Source: Cyanophora paradoxa
Lineage: Eukaryota > Glaucocystophyceae > Cyanophorales > Cyanophoraceae
NCBI GenBank assembly: GCA_004431415.1
Contig: QPMI01000601.1
Location: 186,001 to 250,000, forward strand
DNA: 64,000 nt
Direction of reading: 5' to 3'
The translations under genes and the position numbers were made by a program. Below the pieces are notes generated by a model. The model was not told the DNA's origin, made no database searches, and saw only the letters and a program-made list of their open reading frames with translations. Below, one piece after another: positions 1 to 9,849 of the stretch (position 1 is its first letter; every line of letters begins with the position of its first letter).

Positions 1-853
1 TAATGGGATTTACAAGATGATAAGTTTTATTGATATATTGAGTCGGAAGGCTTTTGTGTATCCGTTTAAGAAAAATGAAGAAATCCGTAATATTTTGAAT
101 AAGTTTAAGGTTGAGGCAGGTAAGGTTAATGGATTGGCGGGAGATCATGAGTTTAGCAGTGCGATGTATAAAGAATGGTGTGATGCTAACGGTGTGAGAT
201 TATATACAGATGTGGCGAAAGATGACCATGTAACCGTTGGAAATAAGTTAGGAATTATTGACAGATTCACACGGACATTTAAGCAATATTTGAGGAAGGC
301 GATGACATCAAAGGGAACCACAAAATGGATAGATTTAATAGGTGAAGTTCTTTCGATTTACAATGGTTCACCTCATAGTTCCTTAAAAGATGATTCACCC
401 AATGCAGTATTTGCAAGTGATCAGAAACAGCTTTTTATACATCTACGTGATGTTGTGCATAACAAGCATGTGCAAGAGAAGGAAAAGAAGGATACAGTAA
501 AACCGGGTGATACTGTGCGAGTGTTGGAAGGTAAAAAAAGTGCGTTTGAGAAAGAAGGCGCGCGATTCAGTCAGAAGGTCTATAAAGTCGGAAGATCTGA
601 CGGGAATAGGTTTAAGGTGTTGGAGGATATGGACGGAGACGAGAAGGAGGTAAAGAGGCGCTTTAAGAAGCAAGAGTTACAGAAGGTGAGCGTGAAAGAT
701 GTAATTAAGATACCGTCGCAAAAACGAATAGAACGAGTAAAAAAGGTAAATGCTGTGAATCAGAAGATGAAGAAGGAAGGGATTAAACCGAATCGAAAAG
801 TAACCGTGAGGAAGAAGTATAATTTAAGAAGTAGTGCAAAGGGTGTAATGTGA
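1..853 (+). CDS. Polinton/PLV-type retroviral-like integrase, 5'-partial at window edge
   Basis: The frame is open from base 2 (first Met at 17), so the N-terminus lies outside the window. The protein reads like the rve integrase core of Maverick/Polinton and Polinton-like viruses: FIDILSRKAFVYP near the start, GDHEF at about residue 42 (the D-x-x-E-F second catalytic Asp region), then GNKLGIIDRFTRTFK at about residue 76. The C-terminal part has the GDTVRV and RFKKQELQKV pattern of the integrase C-terminal barrel, followed by a Lys/Arg-rich tail ending at TGA 851-853. Where many family members have the catalytic Glu (ERF), this one reads DRF. The gene is clearly AT-rich and intronless, unlike every host gene in the window, which fits an integrated DNA element. 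The family reading is confident; activity cannot be judged without the missing N-terminus. Confidence 0.75.
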   Translation, partial: NGIYKMISFIDILSRKAFVYPFKKNEEIRNILNKFKVEAGKVNGLAGDHEFSSAMYKEWCDANGVRLYTDVAKDDHVTVGNKLGIIDRFTRTFKQYLRKAMTSKGTTKWIDLIGEVLSIYNGSPHSSLKDDSPNAVFASDQKQLFIHLRDVVHNKHVQEKEKKDTVKPGDTVRVLEGKKSAFEKEGARFSQKVYKVGRSDGNRFKVLEDMDGDEKEVKRRFKKQELQKVSVKDVIKIPSQKRIERVKKVNAVNQKMKKEGIKPNRKVTVRKKYNLRSSAKGVM

Positions 854-1100
854 ATCAATCGGAGATGTGGAAGTGTAACGGGTGTAACTGTGAATGGTTT
901 AGTGGTTGTTGTTTTTTATGGATTCAATCGATTAAATGGGTATTTCATCGATTGTCCGATGGTGAATTGTCGGGAATCTCTCGATTGTTGTAGGTTTCAT
1001 CGGGAATCTCTCGATTAAATGGGTTTATTGGGTGGTGATATTTTCCGATTGTCGGGAATCGTAAAGTTGTTACTGAATGTCGTAAATAAAAGGCGCTAAA
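854..1100. repeat. AT-rich non-coding flank of the integrase with short direct repeats
   Basis: The nonamer TCGGGAATC occurs at about 970, 1000 and 1052. ATTAAATGGGT occurs at about 931 and 1014, and ATCGATT recurs between them. In Polintons the integrase gene commonly lies near a terminal repeat, so this may be the element end. Base composition switches to GC-rich at about 1090-1120, which marks the likely boundary with host DNA. No inverted partner is visible because the other end is outside the window. Confidence 0.5.
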
Positions 1101-2980
1101 ATTTGGGTGTAATGCGCATATGTCATGTGTAGCGCTAGCAGCACCGCGCGCGATGCTGACCATGACCAATCTGAAATTCGAAACGACCTCTCAGAGTCTC
1201 GACATTTTAGAAGCCCGCGGAAACAGCTGGCAGTTACGGCGCGTAGCGCCTGAAAACACGGCGAAATCTGGGTCGTTTTAGGTCGTTTTTCGCGTATACG
1301 AAAACGTACCCCCTGCTCACTACAGTGACTGAGTGAGTGGGACGCAAAAAGCTCACTCACAAAGTGAGCCCGCGGACCTCACTGGGCGCAGCCCTAGATA
1401 CGATCAACATCTGACTCAGTGAGGGAATTCGAAGCACATGTCCATCACTAACAAGCGCAGGACAGAACTGATCATGAACAAGATAAATCACAGGAAGCAG
1501 ACAGGTAAGCGGAACAACAAGACGACGTCGACGTGCACGTGGAGGCTGAGGCGAAACTTTTGAAACAGGCCTAGGACGATGCGAATCGAAAGGGCAGAAT
1601 TCGAACTACGGCACGAGCGCGAGGAGGACACAGAAGACGGATCAGGCGGATCAAGAGCAGGCCAGGCCTAGATCAAAGGAATCACTAAAGCCGGTCGGGG
1701 TCGACGTCGAGGCGGGCAGTCACGTTGCACACTGAGTCGAACTGCAAACGACGGCGAACGCGAACGACGTCGACAGGTCGAATACGAGGACTAGCGCTGG
1801 AATGAATTCTATAGCTAGCTATAGCATCAACACGTGCACTACGATCAGAATCCGAACCAGACCGAACTAAACTACAAGACGGAGAACTCGGAACGCCGGC
1901 GCCGGCGTCGGCGGGATACCGTAGTACGACCAGCGAAGCAGAATTCGAAGATGAAGCCAGCTGCAGATCTAGATCATAGGCGGCAGCTCGCGATCGGTAC
2001 CAAGGACAAGGACCGGATCCGGATCCGGAGGGCCGGGCCCGGCCCGGCAAACCGCCGGAGGGAACCAGAAGGAGATGCAGGCTCGGCAAGCCAGCGACGG
2101 GTGCGACCCCGAGTCCGGGAAGAGATCGGGAAAGAGGGAACCGGAGCTGAGGGCCCGGGAGCAGGGCCGGGCCCGGCCGCGGGGCCAGGAGATCTAGAAG
2201 GCAAGCCCGGCGAGAAATCTGACCCGGAACCGGAACCCAGCGAACGGTGACGACGAAGAGGCCCCCGGGGAGTCAAGACGGGGGAGCTCCGAGCTACGGT
2301 TCGCGAGCAAAGCACTGACAGCCGGCGCCGATCGCGAGCTCGAGCACGTGCACGGCGGAGGAAGTACCCCGCAGACAGGGGCAGGCAGAGAGTCCAGGGT
2401 CGAGCCAGAGCCTCGCGATCGGAGACCCGGCCCGACGACGGGAACGCAGCGGAGGCCTACGGGAAGGAAGAGGCGAGGAGAGAGCCGATCGCGAGGAGGG
2501 GCCGGAGGTCATGATCAGGGATCCGGATCCGGAAGGGCCACGAACAGGTAATGGAGATCGCGCGCTGCCGGCGCCGCGGCCGAAGAGAGGGCAGCGAAGC
2601 AGGAGGAAGGGCGGGTGACGCCGGGCGCCGGAACAGACGACACGGGGGCCCTGGGCGGTGCAGAGAGATCTAGAGACGAGCTCGAGCTCGAAGGCGCAAG
2701 GGCCCGATCGCGACGAGGGCGCCGGCGGCGAATCTCACGAGCGCCAGGAAGCGGGACAGGACCCGCAGATGCATATGAGACCCGAGGCGCCGATCGCGAA
2801 GGGAGAGCAGGGAGCCGGAATATTAATGACGGAGAGACCGAAAAGAGGACAGTCTCACCAACACTCGGTTGTGGGGCAGAGGCCGTTTCACAAGTTTGCC
2901 TAGCTAATTATAACTTAGAGGATTTTGCAAACGTCAGGGTACCGGTACCGGTAGACTCGGCAACGGCAGCAAACAGCATG
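1101..2980. other. GC-rich, palindrome-rich intergenic DNA, no gene recognised
   Basis: Long Arg/Gly/Pro-rich frames are open on both strands, as expected at this GC content, but none shows a family motif or a convincing exon chain. The stretch at 1312-1425 holds CACTCAGT-type inverted repeats and a CAGCCCTA string that resembles one end of the hAT-type elements near 61 kb. No partner end was found. Confidence 0.4.
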
Positions 2981-2981
2981 T

Positions 2982-3040
2982 ATATAAAGAGCCACTGACT
3001 TGCCGCGCGCGTCAGTTGGGTCCGGGGAAGGGAATTTAAT
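2982..3040 (+). repeat. Outer inverted-repeat arm, left
   Basis: About 59 bp that recurs inverted at 9662-9719. A core of about 41 bp, from the CCACTGACTTG run through GGGTCCGGGGAAGGG, is identical. The arm itself contains the hairpin ACTGAC...GTCAGT. Confidence 0.75.
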
Positions 3041-3078
3041 CATGTGAACGGGACTGTTGCACTGCAGTGGCTTGGCAT

Positions 3079-3912
3079 TCACAGCGCGCACAAGACTCGC
3101 ACAAAATGGGCGGGGGGGCTGCAGTTTGGCAGCCCCGTGCGGGACTGCACTGGACGTTCGCACCGGCCGCCGCTTGCAGCTGCTTGTCCGTGCAGCGATT
3201 GCAGCCGCGCCGCGAGGCGAGGTTGTGACTGCCAGCAGGCGGAATCGATCCCGCAGCAGCCGGCTGCCCGTGCTCTGCGATTGAGCGCTGTGAGCTCGTA
3301 TCGCAAGTCGAGCACTTGGTGCGCCTCGCGGACCGACGTGTACAGTCGCCGAGGCGGCGGCCGCGGGTTCCGCGCGCGCAGCGATGCTCTGCGGCTCCGG
3401 CTCATCTGCGACAGCGTATACGCGCATCGAAAAGGTAAGTTTCGAAGGCTTCGAAAGCATAATGACCGCGTACCACGTGAGCGGTTCTTTGCACAGGATG
3501 CAGTTGCGTGGTGTGCCACAACTTTCGCCGGTCCGAAGCGCACGAAGTGGGCAGCGCAGAGGTCACAGCCCCACACGTCTTTGCTGCCGGTGGCTTTGCT
3601 CTTCTGCTGACAGTCCCCGCACTCAGGCCGCTCGCTGAACGCGTGGGCGCCGCTGGTCGAGCTGCGGGTTCCTCCAGGGCGACCTACGCTGGCTGCAGGC
3701 GCGGGGGCGCGACATCCTGGCACATGACTGTACAGCGCGTCCCTCGTGCAGAAGTGCTGGGCGCAGTGCAGGCACTTGCCGCCGTATTGGCGCCGAGACC
3801 CGCCACAGCCCGGCAGGCCGCAGGGCTGGCTCGCTGGCTCGATGTCGACTCCGATAGCAATGTCCGCGGGGGGCGCCGATCCCCGCGGACGGCCAGACCG
3901 TGGGAGGCTCAT
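3079..3912 (-). CDS. Zinc-finger-like protein (possible gene; exon structure unclear)
   Basis: The N-terminal half has two Cys/His modules. The first reads CLHC...SHVPGC, which is C-x2-C-x12-H-x3-C. The second reads CDLC...HHATASC, which is C-x2-C-x15-H-x4-C. A further CGLPGC and ECGDC lie before each module. This spacing is hard to get by chance in a GC-rich shadow frame, so roughly 3912 down to 3475 is probably coding. Past about 3470 a splice is plausible (donor CAC|GTGGTA, acceptor TCGCAG at about 3405), and the downstream frame is then ambiguous. It lies inside the left arm of the inverted-repeat structure and could belong to a mobile element. No named family recognised. Confidence 0.35.
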   Translation of the reverse strand: MSLPRSGRPRGSAPPADIAIGVDIEPASQPCGLPGCGGSRRQYGGKCLHCAQHFCTRDALYSHVPGCRAPAPAASVGRPGGTRSSTSGAHAFSERPECGDCQQKSKATGSKDVWGCDLCAAHFVRFGPAKVVAHHATASCAKNRSRGTRSLCFRSLRNLPFRCAYTLSQMSRSRRASLRARNPRPPPRRLYTSVREAHQVLDLRYELTALNRRARAAGCCGIDSACWQSQPRLAARLQSLHGQAAASGGRCERPVQSRTGLPNCSPPAHFVRVLCAL

Positions 3913-3946
3913 CGGCGGGCCAGCGCGGGAGATGTATCGGGTACGT

Positions 3947-4335
3947 CAAAAAGACTTTTGCAGGGTAAGTTAACGCACTCTCCAATGCGATTGGCTAGCG
4001 CGCGGGGCGTCCTCCTACACGACCGCGCTCGCGCCCGGCCTCGCTCCCGCTGCACAGAATGTCGGGCATGATGCAAGCATTGACCACGAACTGGTCTGGC
4101 CCGTATATCTGCTCCCTGTGCGTCGCTGGACCCATTTTTGTCCCGGGTGTTGGTGCCTGTTCCTGGATCACCCTTTGGTCGGACGGGACCGGGAGACACG
4201 GTTTCGGGGTCCCCTGGGGATGCGCTTTCAGGACGTACCGCGCGGCCCGGGTTTTGCGGAGGTCGGGGAAATGGGATTTGGGGTAGGGTTGGGCCCGAGG
4301 GACAGGGACAGGGGAAGTGATTTTCCCTTCCCCAA
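3947..4335 (+). repeat. Inner inverted-repeat arm, left
   Basis: About 390 bp that recurs inverted at 8428-8821 with scattered substitutions. Both copies keep a roughly 75-79 codon frame containing NWSGPYICSLCVAGPIF and ending RRSGKWDLG, although other frames are also open in both. The arm includes a GGGTAGGGTTGGG string. Confidence 0.85.
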
Positions 4336-5153
4336 TAACACTGTGACAGTAAACAGCAACTCGCCGAGTCGCGATCGTGAGTCGTGAATCCCCGACTCGC
4401 GTGATCAGCCTGCAGCTGCAGCTGGCAGCAATTGCAAGCTGTTTTGGGCGAGCAACTATATATAATCTGTCAATTGCAATAGGACTGATCATCGGATCAT
4501 GAACTGATCGTGTCCCTTCTCGTGATCCCTCTTGATTCTGTATTTTGTGCTAGTTTACTGTATCTTTGATTTTATGATGCCTTTGTTAACGTTGTCTTTA
4601 ATATCACTACCTACGGCGGGTTCGCCCCACCGTAGTCTCTCAAAAAAAAAAGATCATGAACTACGTACTACTAATGCAGCACTTGTACATGTGCACGTGT
4701 ACTACATCGATCGCGAGAGTCTTTACAGTTAACGTTTCTCTAGATCTCTTGCAATTGATGGCCACCGGACCAGTACCGGCCGCGGTTAATCTAATCTAGA
4801 GGTACACTCGCAAATGAATAAAATTGAACTAGCTATAGAATTCGAAGTCATGCATATGGTAGCATGCACACGCTGCGCATGTAGTGTTCACTATTACTAA
4901 TTACAATACTAGTACTAGTTGCCACAGTGCATATATATATACGAACCGTAGTACGACGCAATAAAGACGTCTGCATGGGTGTCTAAAGGCCGGCGCGATA
5001 TTAAGTTCGCACTGCCACGGCCAGACCTGAAAGGATATCGATGCACTAGTACTGGTACTAGCTGCAACTAAACCGAACTTCGGAATACAACGACCAGCTG
5101 CTCGGTCCAGCCTGGCAGGCTCAAATCTAGATCTTGACGTCGACGTGCCCGTT
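4336..5153. other. Intergenic spacer, palindrome-rich, no gene seen
   Basis: Lower GC than its surroundings and full of overlapping palindromes (CTGCAGCTGCAG, TATATATATA, ACTAGTACTAGT). No coding exon, RNA gene or transposon domain is recognised. It lies downstream of the membrane-protein gene, so part of it may be that gene's 3' region. Confidence 0.4.
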
Positions 5154-8100
5154 CTACAGATTCGATGCCGACCCGACGGGTACAGGAGACAGCCGGCCAT
5201 TGAGGTCCGACACGACGGAAACGTACTGTACCCCGTACGGAGCGTCCTTTGAGGGGTCCTGCGGACGATTAGAGGCACAGGGGTACGGGTGCCGATCTGT
5301 TTGGCGTACGGGGATGAAGGCGCCGGCGGGGTTGGGATCGACCTTGGCGGGGGCAGGGGCGGGCTCGGGCTTGGGCGGCGCGGCCGGCTTGCAATTGGCC
5401 GGGGCGGGCCAGTCCAGGATGTATCTGCGGAGACTCGGCTCCTCTCCAGGGCGGGGAGAGGAGGGGAGGGGGGGGGGGAGATAGAGAGAGACAGGAGGGA
5501 AAAAAGAGGGGGAGAGGACGTAGAAGCGCACCTCAGCCCGAGGCCCAGGAAGCAGATGACGGCGCCGGCCTCGGTCCAGAAGAAGCCACACCTGCGGGGA
5601 TTCGATCGCGAACCAGCAAACGCGATCGAAGTTCGCAACGGGCGCACCAGTCCACCAGGCAGCCGATGCGGGGGTTGCCAGGCTGCAGGCGGATCGGATA
5701 ATCGTATGCATGACAGTCAGCCTCGGCTCCGGCGCGGGTAAACCCACCGCCGGGAATCGAACCTGGGAGTTGCGGAAGCCGGGGAGCGCGAAGATCATGG
5801 CCGACCAGATGGCGAGGAAGGGGGGCTGGACCTGCGGGGGGCACCCGCGGCCGCGTCGGGGGCGATCGCGAGGCCGGGGCTAAGATTGGGTTCGCATTCG
5901 TTCAAGCAAAACGTGTGCACCTCGCGCTTCTTCCAGACGACGATGGAGAAGTAGGTCAGGAACTCGACGCACAGGATGAGCAGCATCGCCGTCAGCACGA
6001 AGAAGGGGTACACCTGCGCGGGTCGGGGATCGCGAGGGGACCGGAGGAGGCGGCGCGCCGGAAGGGAGGGGTGGATGCGCGGGCACGAGGAAGATGCCGG
6101 GGCGGTCGAAGAGGATGGGGATGATGAGGGTGTGGGACGTCTGCGGCGGGAAGGCGACCGTGGGCGTGGGCCTAGGCCTCGAGCCGGGGGAAGGCAGGGG
6201 AGGCGGCGGGCTCGAGCTCACGGGGTCCGGGTCCACCGGGTTCAGCTTCCGGTCCCCGGGGTTCTGCCGCCGCCCCTCGCGATCGCGAGGGCGGGGCGGG
6301 GCGGGGCGGGGGGATCCCGGAGGGGAAGAGGGGTGCGGGTGCGGGAAGGCGCACGACGGTGAAGACGGAGTTGTCGGCCGTGTCCACCTGCACCCCCACG
6401 AAGAGCTGCGCGCCGGGAGCGGCGCTCGTGATCAGAGCACGTTGACGTCGACGGCGCCGCGCGCAGGTGCGCGTGGCCGGGCTGTTAAAATTCCAGCGTT
6501 CCGTCCGACGTGTACGCACGTCATCAATGTCGGTGCCGCCGCTCGCCGCTGCAGAGAGGGCGGCCTCCCTCCGGGTCAGTCGACGTCGCTGTGGCTGCAG
6601 GGAACAGAGAGAGCCGGGGCGAATTTGAGCGCGCACCTCCGTAGGCCGCGATGATGAGGTCGACCGTGTACGAGTCGATCTGAGGCGCGCGGTTCGAGTC
6701 CGAGCGAGAAAGAGAGAGAGAGAGAGCGCGGCGGCGCACAGGGTACTTCAGAGGGTGCTGGTGGTGGAGAAAGCGAAGGGCCGGGGGAGGGGTAAGCGCA
6801 GTTAGAGCGTGTTCAGGAACACGCAATCGCAATAAACGAATCGCGTACCCCTTCGACGGGCTGGGTGCGGCGTGGGTGAGAGAGGCCAATACTTTAGAGA
6901 CGCAGCAGGGGGGGGCAAGCGCAGGCGGGCCGGGGCTACAGCGAGCTGCAGCCACCAGGGGCGGCGCACGACTGTGATGGGGAAGTCGGTTGCGATCTGG
7001 TTCGGGGCGAACGCGCGGTTCGTCTGACCGATGAGGAGGGAGAAAGGCTTGCGAGGCAGGGAGTCATGCATATGATCAGCTGCAGCAAGCGCCGGGGGGG
7101 GGGGTACGGCGGGGGGTACCTTTTTGACGACGTTGCCCGAGCCGAGCGCCAGGTTCTTATCGGCTTTCGACGCCGCCAGGATGGCCGCCCGCTCCGCCTG
7201 CGGCGAAAGCTGAAGTCAGAGGGGGGTGGGCGATGGGGCCACAGGGGTACGCATACCGTGTACTTGTCGCCGGTAAGGAAAGTCGTAATCAGGAAGTCCC
7301 TGGGGGGTGCGGGTCAAGGGAAGCGGTAACGGAGGAAACGGAGCGTTAGTCTTGATCATGAGCACCAAATGTTGGTGACGAAGACCTGAGGGGTGTCAGC
7401 GGGCCGGGGCGCGCGGCGGGGGGTCGAATCGCGAGGCGGGGGCACCTGCATTGTGGCCGTGTTGCTGTTGGGCTGCACATCCACGACCTGCGCGCACGAC
7501 GACGTTTAATTTGATCTCGCGCAGGAGGCCGGAGGAGTTCGAGGGCGCGCGGGTCGGACCTGGATCGAAAGGAGCGCAGAAGGGAGGATCGAAGTGTCCT
7601 CCGGGTTCTGGAACCAGGCACCCAGGATCTTGAGGAGCTCATCCTCGCTCGGATAGACTGCGAGGCGACTCGACGGGGTTGGCCCAGGCCAAGGAGCCGC
7701 CCATGCATATGGCTGCAGCTGTGGGCGGCAGGGCAGGGGCGCACGGCGGTAGCGCTTGTCCGACGAGGGCGGGGAGAGCGTCTGCATAAACCTCACCACG
7801 CCTGCGGCGACGGCGAGCGTCCGACGGTCAGTCACGATTACCGGCCTGAACTCTCCGCAGAACACCCAACGGCTGTCGCTTCGGAACAAGATAAGGTGCG
7901 CATGCGGATCCCCGGCCCGCGCGCGGGCGGCGATATTTGCCCGCAGCTTCTCAGCCTCCCTAGGCGGGCAGTACGCGCTCCGGCGGTCCCAGGCGCAGCC
8001 TAGTTACAGCTCACGGAGGGGCGGCGCCGCCATCCGCACGATTGGGTCCCCCGGGGCCCGCGGCCGGCCGGCCGCGCGCGGCCGCGGGCCCGCGCCGGCC

Positions 8101-8337
8101 CCGCGGCAGCTCGGTCGGGCCGGCGGCTCTAAACTCGCTCACCTGTGATGTAGAAAGAGATGAACACTGCGCGGTGGTCGGCGGGCGGCTCGCGTGCGCA
8201 GGGGGCGGTCGGGCTTCGAGTTCGGAGCCCGAGCTCGAGCTCGAGCGCCAGCGCGCGTGCGCACCAGCGACGGCGAGAACGACCACGCCCCATAGCTCCG
8301 CCGACTCCACCGTCTTCCCGAACAACCGCGCCTTCAT
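5154..8337 (-). CDS. Multi-exon membrane protein of unknown family
   Basis: An exon chain can be followed on the minus strand. It starts with MKARLFGKTVESAELWGVVV (Met at 8337), an N-terminal signal anchor. A hydrophilic, probably lumenal or extracellular region follows, with landmarks YCPPREAEKLRANIAAR, FRSDSRWVFCGEF, VVRFMQTLSPPSSDK, VVDVQPNSNTATMQ, AERAAILAASKADK and LFVGVQVDTADNSVFTV. Then come TSHTLIIPILFDRPGIF and at least three hydrophobic exons: FFVLTAMLLILCVEFLTYFS, FLAIWSAMIFALPGF and AGAVICFLGLGL. A Pro-rich tail ends at 5154. Introns begin GTGCG or GTACC and end GCAG. I do not recognise the family; the layout is one N-terminal anchor, a soluble domain, a C-terminal TM cluster and a cytosolic tail. 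It sits between the two inner inverted-repeat arms. Confidence 0.65.
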
Positions 8338-8427
8338 CTTCGCGCGCGCGTGCAATTGCTCCGGCGCCCGGCAACCTTCCACCTTCGCCAGGCTGAGGTA
8401 TATACCCAGGCTGGGCCTGTTCCCCCT

Positions 8428-8821
8428 ACTTTTTGGGGAAGGGTAAAACACTTCCCCTGTCCCTGTCCCTTGGGCCCAACCCTAACCCAAATCCCATTTC
8501 CCCGACCTTCGCAAAACCGGGGCCGCGCGGTACATCCTGAAAGCGCATCCCCAGGGGACCCCGAAACCATGTCTCCCGGTCCCGTCCGACCAAAGGGTGA
8601 TCCAGGAACAGGTACCAACACCCGGGACAAAAATGGGTCCAGCGACGCACAGGGAGCAGATATACGGGCCAGACCAGTTCGAGGTCGTTGCGCGCATCAT
8701 GTTTGACATTCCGTACTGCAAGAGCGAGGCCGGGCGCGAACGCGGTCGCGTGGGAGGACGCCGCGCGCGCTAGCCAATCACATTGGAGAGTGCGTTAACT
8801 TACCCTGCAAAAGTCTTTTTA
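8428..8821 (-). repeat. Inner inverted-repeat arm, right
   Basis: Inverted copy of 3947-4335. Its left end lies about 90 bp upstream of the start codon of the membrane-protein gene, so it would fall in that gene's promoter or 5' UTR. Confidence 0.85.
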
Positions 8822-9661
8822 CGGTCTCCCCCGGCCACTTTCTCCCCCCACGCTTTCTCCCCCGGGCGCCGCAGCTCGGCTCGGCTCAACAATGGTTACG
8901 CCTCTCTCGCGCGCGGCAGTTTGCTGTGGCTCAGCGGCTAGCCGCGCCAGCCGCGCACGCTTCACCCGCGCCAACCGCGCCCCGACGCAATTGCACAAGC
9001 CGGCCGCAAGCCGACCGCACTTGGCCGGCTATGCCACTTGCAACAAGCCGACGCCCGCGGCCGCGCGGCGCGCGCGCCGCGCGACGCAGAGCCCCCGCGC
9101 GCGCGCGATGCGCATGCCTAGGCCTGCTGCAGCCGGCACCGCTGATCATGATCATGAGCTGGCCCGCTGCGCAGCTTTCTGAGCGGAACGTGAGCTTGAG
9201 CAGCGTCCCCGCGCCCGCGCCCAGATCGCGCGGAGGCCTAGGCCAGCCCCTAGCTATATATATAGCCACGCCGTGACGCACGTGCACCCGCAGCACATGC
9301 GCACTCGTGCACCCGCCACGCCTCACGCGCGCGACGGCCGCGGGGCATGCGCAGCCTGGCAGGAGCTCGAGCACGTCCATGCATATGGCCAGACAAGCTT
9401 AAGGTTCCCTCCCCCTTCCCAAGGCCCGCGCCTTACATAGCTATAGCTAGCTCGCTAGGCCCTGATCATGAGGCCTACCTCTAAGAGGACAGCTCGCCTC
9501 GATCGCGAGGACAGCCGCTGAGCTCGCCTGGCATGGCCAGCCTCGGCCGGAGCCGGCCCGGCGGCTCGCCTGGCCACCGCGCGCGCGCCTTCTTAAGCTT
9601 AAGCTTAATTATATAAGTCCCTGCAGCTGCCCTCTGCATCTAGATCTTGGATTCGCCGAGG
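8822..9661. other. Low-complexity spacer between inverted-repeat arms
   Basis: Ala/Arg-rich frames only, with no motif. It has the repeated string TTTCTCCCCC near 8838-8865, GATCATGATCATGA near 9146, and runs such as AGCTATATATATAGC near 9251. Its length (about 840 bp) is close to the left counterpart (about 905 bp), but the two sequences do not align by eye. Confidence 0.4.
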
Positions 9662-9719
9662 TTAAATGCCCTTCCCCGGACCCAACTGACGCGCGCGGCA
9701 AGTCAGTGGCCCTTTATTT
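9662..9719 (-). repeat. Outer inverted-repeat arm, right
   Basis: Inverted copy of 2982-3040. The two arms enclose 6.7 kb. Confidence 0.75.
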
Positions 9720-9849
9720 TACTTCGCGATCGAACTCGAATTTCGTATTCGAAATTTCGAATCGCCAGCGCCAGCGCGGCCGTGGGCGCGGCGCCGGTAC
9801 TGCTATTGGGGCGCTAGCACTCGGCGGTCGCCTGCTATTCGTTTCAGAT

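Noticed and set aside
1834-2250. Arg/Gly/Pro-rich open frame (and several like it at 1.7-3.0 kb)
   Set aside because: High GC keeps all frames open; composition is low complexity, with no motif, no exon partner and equally long frames on the other strand.
5750-5790. Candidate tRNA gene (GGTTCGATTCCCGG on minus strand)
   Set aside because: The T-stem halves do not pair and no acceptor, D or anticodon arm is found; the string lies at an exon-intron junction of a coding gene.
8470-8495. Telomere-like CCCTAACCC string
   Set aside because: A single occurrence inside the inner inverted repeat, not a tandem array.
8892-9182. Ala/Arg-rich 96-codon frame
   Set aside because: Low complexity with overlapping open frames on both strands; no evidence of coding.
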